Notes: generated by a model from the letters alone, not told the origin. Shown: positions 25,737-33,780, counted from the stretch's first letter. The stretch: DNA of 64,000 nucleotides from Qipengyuania marincola (GCF_029688625.1 NZ_JARULC010000003.1:682001-746000), one strand, 5' to 3'. A program made the numbers and translations.

Positions 25737-25998
25737 AAGACCCCGTGAATCGATATTTCGATGCGCTTATGCACATATTGAGCCTCATTATGCAACAGGT
25801 TTTGATTATATGCATTTAGAGCGGACAATTATGCTGGCGCGCTTACGGCACCTACATGGCTGGTGGGTGCCACCGTGGATGGCCGATCGTGGATCTTTAC
25901 ACCGCTTTGCGGCTTCCGTCTGGCGGTAAGGAGAGGGCCGAACAGCGGCTCCGCTCTGTTATCAAACCGTAAGGAGAGGGTTCGTTCTCGGCCCATTT
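25737..25998. promoter_or_regulatory. Upstream region of the ietA operon, with a repeated 12-mer
   Basis: This 262-bp AT-richer gap is 5' of ietA on the minus strand. A perfect minus-strand TATAAT lies at 25805-25810 (ATTATA on the plus strand), a plausible -10, although no good -35 is seen at 17 bp. GTAAGGAGAGGG occurs twice (25926-25937 and 25969-25980) as direct repeats 43 bp apart. These could be regulator sites or remnants of plasmid iterons. No gene is supported. Confidence 0.35.
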
Positions 25999-26454
25999 TC
26001 AGTCACGCACCTCCGCGATCTGCGCAGCGAGATGTTGCTCGCGAATACCCACATCACTGTCGTGCGCGTTGCACCACTTCCGCCGAAGGGATCGATGTAG
26101 GTCGACAACGCGCCAGGCCGAAAGCGGTGTCCGCCATTTCTCAAGCTCGCCCGCAACCTCGTGGTCGAATTTGGCGCGGCAGGCAAATGGCAGCGTGTCA
26201 CGCGCTACACGAATCAGCGCTGCACTGGCGGGCGGCCCCATGAACAGACGTTTTGCGATTTGCCATTGGGCAAGGAACGCGAGGGCAACCGTGACAGACG
26301 CGAAGATAGCAGATGACACCGGGCCGCCGATCAATGGAAATATCGCAAGTGGGCTCAGCAGAAGCACCGAGGTAACAAGGAGTGCCGCAAGCTGATATCT
26401 GAGCATCAGGAACTCGATGCGCGCGGCGCACCGCGATTGTTTAGGGGGGCTCAT
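25999..26454 (-). CDS. Hypothetical membrane protein next to the partition genes
   Basis: A 151-residue protein with two hydrophobic segments (about 20-42, LAALLVTSVLLLSPLAIFPLI, and 45-68, VSSAIFASVTVALAFLAQW), then a basic cytoplasmic-looking tail (KWRTPLSAWRVVDLHRSLRRKW). It begins 11 bp after the ribbon-helix-helix gene, so it is probably the last gene of the parA operon. The family is not recognised. Small membrane proteins in this position occur in plasmid transfer regions, but no function can be assigned. Confidence 0.55.
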   Translation of the reverse strand: MSPPKQSRCAARIEFLMLRYQLAALLVTSVLLLSPLAIFPLIGGPVSSAIFASVTVALAFLAQWQIAKRLFMGPPASAALIRVARDTLPFACRAKFDHEVAGELEKWRTPLSAWRVVDLHRSLRRKWCNAHDSDVGIREQHLAAQIAEVRD

Positions 26455-26465
26455 AGTCTCTCCTT

Positions 26466-26720
26466 CTACGATCCGATCGGGCTTTCGCCATATTTGCGCA
26501 GAACATCATTGAACGCTTCGGCCATCAGGTCCTGCAGGCTGAGGCCGTTGCGCCGCGCGCAGGTGTGCATGGCAAGCGAGAGTTCAGGCAAGAAATAGCC
26601 CGATATCGCTTTCCGACCGACACGGCTTGGCGGGATCTGGGGGTTAGCTGCAGGTGATACGGGTTCGGCCGGCATGTCGTCTTTTGGCTGCTTATCAGCA
26701 AGGTTGGCAAAGCGGTTCAT
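26466..26720 (-). CDS. Ribbon-helix-helix partition partner (ParB-like role)
   Basis: An 84-residue protein with a disordered, proline-rich N-terminus and a C-terminal ribbon-helix-helix (KAISGYFLPELSLAMHTCARR, then LQDLMAEAFNDVLRKY). Small RHH proteins encoded directly after a ParA of this size act as the centromere-binding protein of type Ib partition systems, the disordered tail stimulating the ParA ATPase. It overlaps parA by four bases (ATGA). Confidence 0.75.
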   Translation of the reverse strand: MNRFANLADKQPKDDMPAEPVSPAANPQIPPSRVGRKAISGYFLPELSLAMHTCARRNGLSLQDLMAEAFNDVLRKYGESPIGS

Positions 26721-27394
26721 GCGGACATCCTTTCGTGTTCTGGTATGACCATGTTCAGCTGTTCACACGCCCACATGTGAAGCTGTTCAATCTCGCGCGC
26801 AGCCTTACTTGGAGGATCAAGATCGAAGACGGTCTTGCCGCCCGCAACCGCATGGCGATAGGTGGCGCGGTCAGGCAGGATGACGGGGCAGGTCTGCGCC
26901 CCGAACCCGGCGACAAGCTCCATCGCATCGGCATAGATCAACGGAGCATTGGGCGGGCCGGCGGTAAATACAACAAAGGCGGGCTTGGCGAGCAGTTCGA
27001 CCAGACGGATGGTTGTCCGCATCGCGGCGAGATCAAACGCGCTCGGGCGGCAGGGGATCAACACGAGATCTGCGCACTCGACCGCTTTGCTGGCTGCAAG
27101 ATCGGCATGGGGCGGCGTGTCGATCACGATCAGATCAGCGCCCTGCTCTGAGGCAGCCTCGATCTTTGCAGCAATGCGCGGCGGTGCGCTGTCGATGATT
27201 TCGGGCGGCGCGCCGTGTCGCCATTCGGCCCATTGCGAGGCGCTGGCCTGCGGATCGGTGTCGATCACCAGGCTTATCTGACCCGCGCGAGTAGCCGATG
27301 CGGCGAGATGGATCGCCAGAGTCGTCTTCCCGGCACCGCCTTTCTGACTGACAATTGCGACGGTGCGGGTGTTTGGATGTGGTGTTGTTGTCAT
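26717..27394 (-). CDS. parA: ParA-family partition ATPase
   Basis: A 225-residue ParA/MinD-type ATPase with the deviant Walker A KGGAGKTT (Lys18 and Lys23), VIDTDPQAS and LIVIDTPPH. It lacks the N-terminal helix-turn-helix of type Ia ParA and so is of the short type Ib kind, matching the ribbon-helix-helix gene that follows. It would segregate the excised or plasmid form of the element. It lies 58 bp after the relaxase gene on the same strand. Confidence 0.92.
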   Translation of the reverse strand: MTTTPHPNTRTVAIVSQKGGAGKTTLAIHLAASATRAGQISLVIDTDPQASASQWAEWRHGAPPEIIDSAPPRIAAKIEAASEQGADLIVIDTPPHADLAASKAVECADLVLIPCRPSAFDLAAMRTTIRLVELLAKPAFVVFTAGPPNAPLIYADAMELVAGFGAQTCPVILPDRATYRHAVAGGKTVFDLDPPSKAAREIEQLHMWACEQLNMVIPEHERMSA

Positions 27395-27452
27395 GCGCGA
27401 TGGTCCTCATGTTCACATGTGAGAGTGTGGGAATGTGCGGATGTGGCCATAT

Positions 27453-30400
27453 TTACCGGCTCCGCTCGACGTCGAGACTGCGCTGAATATCACGTGCGGG
27501 CTCACCCTTGTCGCGCGCCGGTTCGCTGCCCCGGCCGAGGGGCTTTTCGAGCGTGATATCGCGCTCGCGATTTTGAAGGACGGCCATGGCGTATTCGGGG
27601 CCGAGTTTTTCGGAGAGCTTCTGAAGGTCTTCCTTGAAGCCGGGATAGTGTTCGGGCGACTTTGTCTCGGTCTTCGAAACATCCATTGCGCTGGTCTTCT
27701 CGCCCGTCCTGGTCTCGACCTGGCGCTGCACACGATCGGGATTGTCGGTCACCAGCGTCGCGTGTTCTGCGATCCGGGTGACAGCGACCAGAAAAGAGGC
27801 TGTGTTGTTGAGCGCCCGTTCGCGCTCCGACATCATGATGATGCCATCCTTGGCGGTCATGCCCTGTGCGACATGCACGTTGATTGCATAGGCGAGATCG
27901 AGCCGCTCGAGCATCGAGTCGCCTTGCGGCAGTTCGTGCAGCTTGCCATCGCCCGCCTTTATCGTGACCTTGCCGCCATCGATGCGCTCGACATGGGCAA
28001 TATCGCCGTTGAGCAACCCACGTTCGCCGTCCTTCGCGGTCCAGCGAATCCGGTCTTGTTCGTGGAGGGCGATACTCTTGCGCTCGAAAATGGTGACGGC
28101 ATCATGCTTGAGATTGGCCGGAAGTCGCGAGGGATCGAGTGTCCTGAGCTCGCCATCGCCCATATGCAGCTCGACCTTGCCATCTGAGACGTCGACGACC
28201 TCGCCGCGCTCACCGCGCTGGAACTTTTGGCTCGGCAAGTTCGTCTGGAATGCGACCACGCGACCTTCGTGATAGCCTTTGAGTTGGCGTGCGCCTTCGC
28301 GGGTGATGGTTACCCGGTCGAGTACATCGAGGCGGATACTGTTCGCACCGAGCTCGCCCCGCGCAGCCAATGCCTTCTGCGCCTCCGCATTGCCCGCGCT
28401 TCGCATGGCGCGACCTGCGGCAAGGAGGACGGTACTGTCGCGCTGATCCTTCGATAGCTCGGCCCACATGTTCGCAGCAGTCTTCGGTATATTTCCCGGC
28501 GCGACCTCGGTGGTCGCCGCCTTGAGCTCCTTGAACGCCTGATCGATGTCACCGTCCCCCAGCGCACGATTGAGCGCTTGCATCTGCGGCGTCTGCGCGC
28601 GCAGGTTTTCAGCGATGTCGCTCCTGCCAAGATCCTGGCCCTGAAGCTGGGCAAACGGCTTGCCCGCCTCGATTGCGGGTAGCTGCTTGATATCGCCCGC
28701 CAGGACGAGCCGCCCGACATCCATCCGGTTGGCGAGGTCGATCAGACGTGCGAGCCGGTCGGTTCCGATCTGGCTCGCTTCGTCCACCATCACCAGCGCG
28801 CCGCTGAGCTCTTCCCGCGCTTCCGCCACCCTTTCCGCGCTGGCACTGCCGCCGAGAACCCGTGCATACCGGGCCAGAAAGCCATCCACCGTGGAAGCCG
28901 GCGCTGCCGTTTTCTCCCCAAACTCACGCGCGATTCTGCCGACATGAGACAGCGCCACCACATTCCGCTCTTCCTCCCGCGCAATGGCGGCCACCGGAGC
29001 CAACGCCGCTGACTTCCCAACACCAGCGCCGCCTTGGACGAGATGAACGCGGTCTTTGCTCACGAGGATATCGGCTCCGGCCTTCTCCTGACCCTGGTTC
29101 AGGCGTCGCAGGCCGATGGCCCGCGCCTGTTCTTGCAGGCGTGCGACTGCTCCGTCACGCTCTGCGATGGGCTGAACGCTTCCCTTTCCTGCTAGCGCCA
29201 GAGCAACGACCTTGTTCTCGATGGCCACGGCCTGCTGTGTGGTCAGCATCCGGTCACGATCCGCAGGACCGCCGCCAATCAAAAGGCCCCGTTGCTGAAG
29301 TTGCTCGATACGCGCCTCAATCGCTTCGACCGTGAATGGCCCCTGTCGTTCAAGCGAATGGCGGATCAAATCATTGCGGCTGAAGGCCGCCTCGCGCTCG
29401 CCAAGTTCTCTCGCAGCGGAGGCGACCGCATGTGCTGCCGCAAACGCTTTGGGATCAAGCCGGCCAAGCCGCTCCGGGACCAAAGCGTCTCTATCTTTCG
29501 GGGTCAGGCCCATTGCGCTGGCAATCGCCATGCCCTTGGCGCCGATTCCGCGAATGCCGGTCACAAGCCGGGTCCAGACAGTCTGCTCGGCGCTGGATCG
29601 CGCCAGAGCTTTGTCGATCAGAGGTTGGGGATCAAAGCCAACACGATTTGCTGTTTCCTCCCATCGCTCCTTCTGACCCGCCATGTCCGGGCTCATCTCT
29701 TTGCCTTTGCGCGTGGAAAGCGCGGCAAGCTCAAGTTCCCTGGCACTGCTTCGTCCATCCTTTGCGGCTTCGGCCACCACCTCAGCGCGCCGGGTCGAAA
29801 AGGCTTCGATCACCTCGCGGGAAACACCCCTGATCTCGAATGCGCCATCGACCGCCTCCCTAGCGGGGACAGTTTCGTAGCCGAGCGCCTCGACCCTGGC
29901 GCGCATCTCTGCGTTGTGCACCGCGCTCATCGCGTGCTGCGCACGGTAGAATTCTGGATTGTGGACCGCTCGCCATTTGCCATCCGCGGTCTGGGTCGCG
30001 TTGATGCCGACCGCGTGAATATGGAGGTGGGGCTCCATGTTACGGTTCACGTCGTGAAGAAAGCTGGCGACAAGGAGGTTGCCCGTGCGCTCGGGCACAG
30101 CGGTGCCCAGTTCGTTGTCCCAGACCCGCGCTTCAACGACGTTCTTTTCGGCCCATTTCAGGGCCACTTTCGCCGACTCCGTGAACGCCTCGATCAGGCG
30201 CTTGTCGCCTCCAACCAGCGCCATCAACGACACCGACTTCGACACGCTGAAGTGGAGTTCATCGCCGAAGCGGCGCACGCCATCCTTGCCTTGGATCTCC
30301 GAACCGTCGGGCAGCTTGCCCTCGATGACGGCGGCGAACATGTCCTTGTCGACGGAACCGCTCAGCCCCAGCGCTGCGGCACCCTTGCCTAACCACTCAG

Positions 30401-30494
30401 AGGAATCGAGCGCCTGGTCAGAGGTGTAATAGTTATCCTGCGTAAGGTACTCGACGGTCCCCGCACCTGACGTAACTGCATTTACATGGATCAT
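27453..30494 (-). CDS. traA: MobF-family relaxase (TraA/TrwC-type) with helicase domain
   Basis: A 1013-residue conjugative relaxase. The N-terminal TrwC domain has candidate catalytic tyrosines (Tyr16, Tyr22, Tyr23 in EYLTQDNYYTSD) and the metal-binding triad His156/His158/His160 in PHLHIHAVG. A RecD-like helicase follows, with Walker A GGAGVGKS (Lys494), VMVDEASQIG and, near the C-terminus, YAINVHVAQGMT. It would nick oriT, stay covalently bound and unwind the transferred strand. Its start overlaps the relaxosome accessory gene (ATGA). No coupling protein or secretion genes follow, so a helper plasmid or ICE would be required. Confidence 0.93.
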   Translation of the reverse strand: MIHVNAVTSGAGTVEYLTQDNYYTSDQALDSSEWLGKGAAALGLSGSVDKDMFAAVIEGKLPDGSEIQGKDGVRRFGDELHFSVSKSVSLMALVGGDKRLIEAFTESAKVALKWAEKNVVEARVWDNELGTAVPERTGNLLVASFLHDVNRNMEPHLHIHAVGINATQTADGKWRAVHNPEFYRAQHAMSAVHNAEMRARVEALGYETVPAREAVDGAFEIRGVSREVIEAFSTRRAEVVAEAAKDGRSSARELELAALSTRKGKEMSPDMAGQKERWEETANRVGFDPQPLIDKALARSSAEQTVWTRLVTGIRGIGAKGMAIASAMGLTPKDRDALVPERLGRLDPKAFAAAHAVASAARELGEREAAFSRNDLIRHSLERQGPFTVEAIEARIEQLQQRGLLIGGGPADRDRMLTTQQAVAIENKVVALALAGKGSVQPIAERDGAVARLQEQARAIGLRRLNQGQEKAGADILVSKDRVHLVQGGAGVGKSAALAPVAAIAREEERNVVALSHVGRIAREFGEKTAAPASTVDGFLARYARVLGGSASAERVAEAREELSGALVMVDEASQIGTDRLARLIDLANRMDVGRLVLAGDIKQLPAIEAGKPFAQLQGQDLGRSDIAENLRAQTPQMQALNRALGDGDIDQAFKELKAATTEVAPGNIPKTAANMWAELSKDQRDSTVLLAAGRAMRSAGNAEAQKALAARGELGANSIRLDVLDRVTITREGARQLKGYHEGRVVAFQTNLPSQKFQRGERGEVVDVSDGKVELHMGDGELRTLDPSRLPANLKHDAVTIFERKSIALHEQDRIRWTAKDGERGLLNGDIAHVERIDGGKVTIKAGDGKLHELPQGDSMLERLDLAYAINVHVAQGMTAKDGIIMMSERERALNNTASFLVAVTRIAEHATLVTDNPDRVQRQVETRTGEKTSAMDVSKTETKSPEHYPGFKEDLQKLSEKLGPEYAMAVLQNRERDITLEKPLGRGSEPARDKGEPARDIQRSLDVERSR

Positions 30495-31273
30495 CGCTCA
30501 TCCTCATGAGCGATGACGCGAAGACCGAGTTCGCGCTCCGGTTCAGGAAGCTGGCAGTCGGCGCGGCCGTATTCGCGCTCGATCAAACGGCACATTTGTG
30601 CGGGACTGTCGATCAGCTTTGAGGCCTGCCAGACGGACCACCCACTAAACAGCCCGGGCAATACAAGCCCCGTCAGTATTCCAAGCGAGAGCAGCAGTCC
30701 TCCGCATGCGCTGAGAAATTTGAGCGACAACATTCGATTGTCACCCAGGTAGAGTCCCCGCATTTCCCGGGGCTCGCTTGCCAGCTCAATCGTCTTGGCC
30801 AGTTGCTCGGAAATCTGGGCTAGGCGCGTTTCAAGCGCTTCGAAAAGTTTCGGCTCCAGCGTTTCGAATGCGGTCAGCAACTCTTCGGTCATTGTCAGGA
30901 AAGGTGAAAGACTGGCTTCGTCCTGCTTTCGAAACTCGGCAATGAGCCGCTGCTGTGCGAGCCGGTTGGCTTCTTCACCACCGTTCCATTTCTCGTGAAG
31001 TTTATGCTGCATCCGGACGTTGTCGGCCTGTGCCCGGTCCATTTCGATTACGAGCTCTTTGAGCTGGTGCACCAAACCGCTGACGGTGGTGTCGAGCCGC
31101 GGTCCAGCGTCCTTCTGGAAGATCGCGCGACCGGCGTCATAAGCCTCAACCAGCTCCTCGGCGAGGTCGCGAAGTAAAGCCGCGTTCGAGAGATTGCGCT
31201 CGGCGGCGATTCCGGAGAAGCGGGTATAAATTTGAGCGGAAACAGAGGTGTGGAGCTGTTCAGTCTTCGCCAT
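30491..31273 (-). CDS. Relaxosome accessory/membrane-anchored DNA-binding protein
   Basis: A 260-residue protein. The N-terminus (LHTSVSAQIYTRFSGIAAER then NLSNAALLRDLAEELVEA) looks like a ribbon-helix-helix. A long coiled-coil region follows (about 60-165), and then a hydrophobic segment (about 180-205, ACGGLLLSLGILTGLVLPGLF). A DNA-binding head, coiled coil and membrane anchor coded directly before a relaxase fit a relaxosome accessory factor that brings oriT to the membrane. GGGAGG lies before ATG 31273. It sits next to the candidate oriT and overlaps the relaxase by four bases. Confidence 0.7.
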   Translation of the reverse strand: MAKTEQLHTSVSAQIYTRFSGIAAERNLSNAALLRDLAEELVEAYDAGRAIFQKDAGPRLDTTVSGLVHQLKELVIEMDRAQADNVRMQHKLHEKWNGGEEANRLAQQRLIAEFRKQDEASLSPFLTMTEELLTAFETLEPKLFEALETRLAQISEQLAKTIELASEPREMRGLYLGDNRMLSLKFLSACGGLLLSLGILTGLVLPGLFSGWSVWQASKLIDSPAQMCRLIEREYGRADCQLPEPERELGLRVIAHEDER

Positions 31274-31606
31274 GACGACCTCCCGGCGAGAGGGATGGCC
31301 GCAAGATCTTCGTAGTTCTTAAGTCTCTGATATATGGCGGTTCTACAGGCCGCCTACAGACCGCGAGTGCGACAGAGCCAGCTTTCCGCAACCAACTACA
31401 AAACGGTACTTGCCCCGTATGGTACCGTTTTCCGGGGGTTTGTCCGCTCCACCGAGAGCAGGCCACCTGCATGGAGTGTGAAATTCTATTTTCGTCCTCC
31501 AGAGTCTGGGCCAGCGAGATCGGCGAATTTCGAAGTCTTCCTGGATTTCCAGTGGGGCGCAGCCGGCTGAACGGCCGAAACAGTTGCGATGCTATTCTGA
31601 CCGGGC
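31274..31606. other. Candidate oriT region with a perfect 10-bp inverted repeat
   Basis: These 333 bp separate the relaxosome gene from the gene downstream of repC and hold no convincing gene. AAAACGGTAC (31400-31409) and GTACCGTTTT (31422-31431) form a perfect 10-bp inverted repeat with a 12-nt spacer, followed by CCGGGGG. An intergenic inverted repeat directly upstream of relaxosome and relaxase genes is where MobF oriT and its nic hairpin normally lie. The nic site cannot be placed from sequence alone. It may also hold the promoter of the transfer operon. Confidence 0.5.
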
Positions 31607-32242
31607 TCATGCCGCATTCTCCCGATAGACATTCGGGTGCCCCGCTCGATTGAAATCGAGCTCCGACATGGCCTGAGGTGCCGCTTCCGGCTCTTTGTCG
31701 AGTTCGGTGCAGAAACGCTGGTAGAAGCCATAGGCGAGCCGCTCAAAAGGCCACCCCGTCCCGCTGAGTTTGAGGATCGGCAGCGGCTCCTCGTCTAAAG
31801 CAGTTTGCAATGCGGCGCGGTTGATGACGTCCTGATCGTAGGCATCAAGCACGAAATCACAGAAAGATGCTCCATCAAGACGAGTGAGCATTTCAGCCAG
31901 ATGTTTCGCATCAGGGCCGATGCAATGCTGCTCGACCAGCTGCCGAACGGGGTCATTCCAACTGTCGAAATGCTCCAGCCAGACGTCGAACCAGATTGCC
32001 CAAGTCAGTCGGTTTTCAGTGCCTGACAGCCGTTCACAGACAGCATCAGCGGTTTGATCGTAGATCGCGTCGAACAAATCGGGCAGGGCTGCAAAGATCG
32101 GTTCCGGATCGACCTCGCGCAGCAGAATAGCCGCAGCATGCCGCCAGCTCAGAACATCCGTTCGCCGGGGTTGGTATGATGGCCACCACGGATTGCCGTC
32201 TTCCAAGGCATGCCAAAGACGTTCGACCTTCGAAGGAGTCAT
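31607..32242 (-). CDS. Hypothetical protein coupled to repC
   Basis: A 211-residue acidic protein rich in Trp, Asp and Leu (HALEDGNPWWPSYQPRR; TWAIWFDVWLEHFDSW), predicted largely helical. No family is recognised. It overlaps the RepC-like gene by four bases (ATGA), so it is translated with the initiator and may be a replication or copy-control accessory. It precedes the candidate oriT region. Confidence 0.6.
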   Translation of the reverse strand: MTPSKVERLWHALEDGNPWWPSYQPRRTDVLSWRHAAAILLREVDPEPIFAALPDLFDAIYDQTADAVCERLSGTENRLTWAIWFDVWLEHFDSWNDPVRQLVEQHCIGPDAKHLAEMLTRLDGASFCDFVLDAYDQDVINRAALQTALDEEPLPILKLSGTGWPFERLAYGFYQRFCTELDKEPEAAPQAMSELDFNRAGHPNVYRENAA

Positions 32243-33429
32243 GTTGTGTACCCCTTCGCGAGCTTTGCAAGGGAGGCGGAGGCAAGCTTCCCGAAGCTGC
32301 CGTGATCATCTTGGCCAGACGGTTCTGGTGTGAACGAACCTTCGCCCAATTGCCCCTCTGGATAGCCTTGTGCTGCCTTGAGCATCGGCAAGAGGCCTGT
32401 GGGGTTTCGCAGTAGTCCAGTCAGGCATCTTCGACCTGATCGTGCTCGATAGCGGTGCTCACCAGGCAATCGGGCATTGCGATCGATGACGACGACGCAG
32501 ACCGCTGCACGCTCGCGTCCCAACCTCTCGCATGCTTGACCGAATGCAGCCTCTGAAATGCCATGCCAGCGGCATGCCGTTTCTGACGCATCGATAAGAT
32601 CACGCCAGCTTAGTGATCGTCCGTGAGGAAGGAGGTTTCGATAGTCGGAGCTGGCAATTCCAGCGACCAAGTCGGGTGTGACCTTTGTCGCGCGATCATC
32701 ATCACCTCCGCCGGAACGAGCGCCGCTACGGTTTTTCGATGAGTTTGATTCAGGTATATTGGGCGTAACGATTTCTTCCGTCCGGTCGGAAGATTCCGTT
32801 GCACCGGAGGGAAGTTCCAGCAGCACCAACAGTGCTTCAAGCGTATTCCTCAATGCTTCCAGCTTCTCGACATCGTTGATGCGTGAGACGCGGCCGCGCG
32901 GCAGGATCTCGCCCACCCGCTCGATTGCTTCCGGATTATCAGAGGCCCGGACTTCGCGATTCAGTGCCGCAACTTCCTGCTTGAGGCAGAATACCGCGTT
33001 AGCCTGCAGTTCGATCGCTTCGCGCCGTGCCTGCCATTTGGCCCAGCCATCGATCAGCGGGCGAAGACTGATCCCCGCAAGCGCGACGATATTACCATTG
33101 TGACGCTTGCCGCTGCGTCTGGCATGCGGGCTGTGTGTCCGCTCAATGAAGCCACCGCGACGTAATTCCGCTTCAGCATTGTGCAGAACCTTGGTCGAAA
33201 TCCTCAGCTCGCCTGCCATTGTTTGCGGCTGTTCCCAGGTGCCACAGATTTTGCCAGGTTCGAAATCAGATTGTCGGCATGCCCGAATGAAGTAATGCAG
33301 AAGGCGAACCGCCGTTGCCGAGAGCCGCTCTTTTTTGCAGGTCCCATGCGCAATCTCAGCGACTAGGTCACAGAGTTTGAAGGGGGTCACACCATCGGGC
33401 AGGCCCCCGTGAGTGAGGGAGGCGCTCAT
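32239..33429 (-). CDS. repC: RepC-family replication initiator
   Basis: A 396-residue protein resembling the RepC initiators of alphaproteobacterial repABC plasmids: an N-terminal winged-helix region (ERLSATAVRLLHYFIRACRQ; EQPQTMAGELRISTKVLHNAEAELRRGGFIERTHS), a GNIVALAGISLRPLIDGWAKW segment matching the RepC core, a linker, and a C-terminal domain (NLLPHGRSLSWRDLIDASET; ACERLGRERAAVCVVVIDRN). Here it is separated from parA by the transfer genes. GGAGG lies upstream of ATG 33429. The predicted antisense RNA at 33485-33549 would regulate its leader, as in repABC plasmids. Confidence 0.82.
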   Translation of the reverse strand: MSASLTHGGLPDGVTPFKLCDLVAEIAHGTCKKERLSATAVRLLHYFIRACRQSDFEPGKICGTWEQPQTMAGELRISTKVLHNAEAELRRGGFIERTHSPHARRSGKRHNGNIVALAGISLRPLIDGWAKWQARREAIELQANAVFCLKQEVAALNREVRASDNPEAIERVGEILPRGRVSRINDVEKLEALRNTLEALLVLLELPSGATESSDRTEEIVTPNIPESNSSKNRSGARSGGGDDDRATKVTPDLVAGIASSDYRNLLPHGRSLSWRDLIDASETACRWHGISEAAFGQACERLGRERAAVCVVVIDRNARLPGEHRYRARSGRRCLTGLLRNPTGLLPMLKAAQGYPEGQLGEGSFTPEPSGQDDHGSFGKLASASLAKLAKGYTT

Positions 33430-33454
33430 TTGGCACCTCCGGCAAGGTTTGCCC

Positions 33455-33483
33455 TTGCACCCGATTCGACCATCGCGTAGGAA
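33455..33483 (+). promoter_or_regulatory. Putative promoter of the repC antisense RNA
   Basis: TTGCAC (33455-33460) and TAGGAA (33478-33483) are separated by exactly 17 bp on the strand opposite repC. The -35 is a good match and the -10 is weak. A start near 33490 followed by the terminator ending at 33549 would give a transcript of about 60 nt, the size of repABC counter-transcribed RNAs. Confidence 0.4.
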
Positions 33484-33484
33484 G

Positions 33485-33549
33485 AAGAAATAGCCGTGAC
33501 GCTATGAAATTTGCCGCCGGGAAGGGTGCCTGCCCTTCCGGCGGTTTTT
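33485..33549 (+). ncRNA. Predicted counter-transcribed antisense RNA in the repC leader, with intrinsic terminator
   Basis: A GC-rich hairpin, CCGCCGGGAAGGG (33514-33526) with CCCTTCCGGCGG (33533-33544, one bulged G), is followed by five T residues (33545-33549): a textbook rho-independent terminator pointing away from repC. No plus-strand gene precedes it, so it must end a short noncoding transcript antisense to the repC leader. repABC plasmids control copy number with exactly such an RNA. The terminator is clear; the RNA and its promoter are inferred. Confidence 0.6.
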
Positions 33550-33604
33550 CGTTTCAGCGTTGGTGGACCCGAGCCGTGATATGATAGGATGGTTTTGGCG
33601 GCCC

Positions 33605-33626
33605 TTCGTACAATTGGCGTACAGCA
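33605..33626 (+). other. Putative integrase arm-type sites, right end
   Basis: CGTACA occurs at 33607-33612 and 33618-33623 with the same 11-bp spacing and orientation as at the left end (991-1007), about 64 bp inside attR. The rest of this stretch between repC and attR (33550-33686) is noncoding, with no other feature I can support. Confidence 0.55.
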
Positions 33627-33686
33627 CACCACCCTGGTGTCATTGATAATGATTTTCTTACAGATGGTTAGTTGAGATCGCGAACT

Positions 33687-33735
33687 CCCTTCACACGGGT
33701 GGGGTCGCAAGTTCAATCCTTGCCGCGCCCACCAT
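33687..33735 (+). repeat. attR: right copy of 49-bp direct repeat (tRNA-Val 3' fragment)
   Basis: This is an exact copy of 841-889: the anticodon loop, T arm, acceptor 3' strand and CCA of tRNA-Val. It lacks a 5' half and so is a displaced tRNA fragment, the original chromosomal 3' end left by integration. Excision by recombination with 841-889 would restore the uninterrupted locus, joining sppA/tRNA-Val to the gene at 33801. Confidence 0.95.
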
Positions 33736-33756
33736 TTTCTCGAGTACAAATAGAAA

Positions 33757-33780
33757 AGGCCGCCCCAATCGGGACGGCCT
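33757..33780 (-). terminator. Intrinsic terminator after the 33801-34061 gene
   Basis: AGGCCGCCCC (33757-33766) pairs with GGGACGGCCT (33771-33780) with one mismatch and a 4-nt loop. On the minus strand it is followed by TTTTC, giving a U-rich tail. It lies about 20 bp after the stop of the small membrane gene and closely bounds the island on the chromosomal side. Confidence 0.75.

Larger units (their letters stand above)
841..33735. mobile_element. Integrative mobilizable element inserted in tRNA-Val, with two defence cargo blocks
   Basis: About 32.9 kb lies between the two 49-bp repeats. The tyrosine integrase sits at the tRNA end. Transfer and maintenance genes sit at the other end: RepC-like initiator, relaxosome accessory protein, MobF relaxase, ParA and a ribbon-helix-helix partner, all on the minus strand. 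No VirB/Trb-type secretion genes or coupling protein were recognised, so transfer would need a helper. The cargo is a methyltransferase-helicase-nuclease operon, a recombinase/ParB triad, small accessory genes and an IetAS-like operon with a STAND-type partner. The plasmid-type replication and partition genes suggest the element descends from, or can exist as, a plasmid-like circle. Confidence 0.92.

Noticed and set aside
31260-31610. Possible 116-codon gene between the repC operon and the relaxosome gene
   Set aside because: The translation is basic and protein-unlike, has no good ribosome binding site, and contains the candidate oriT repeat; noncoding is more likely.
841-33735. Self-transmissible ICE
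   Set aside because: A relaxase and relaxosome gene are present, but no type IV secretion genes or coupling protein were found, so mobilizable is the supported term.
841-33735. Prophage
   Set aside because: There is a tyrosine integrase and a cI-like regulator, but no terminase, capsid, portal, tail or lysis genes.
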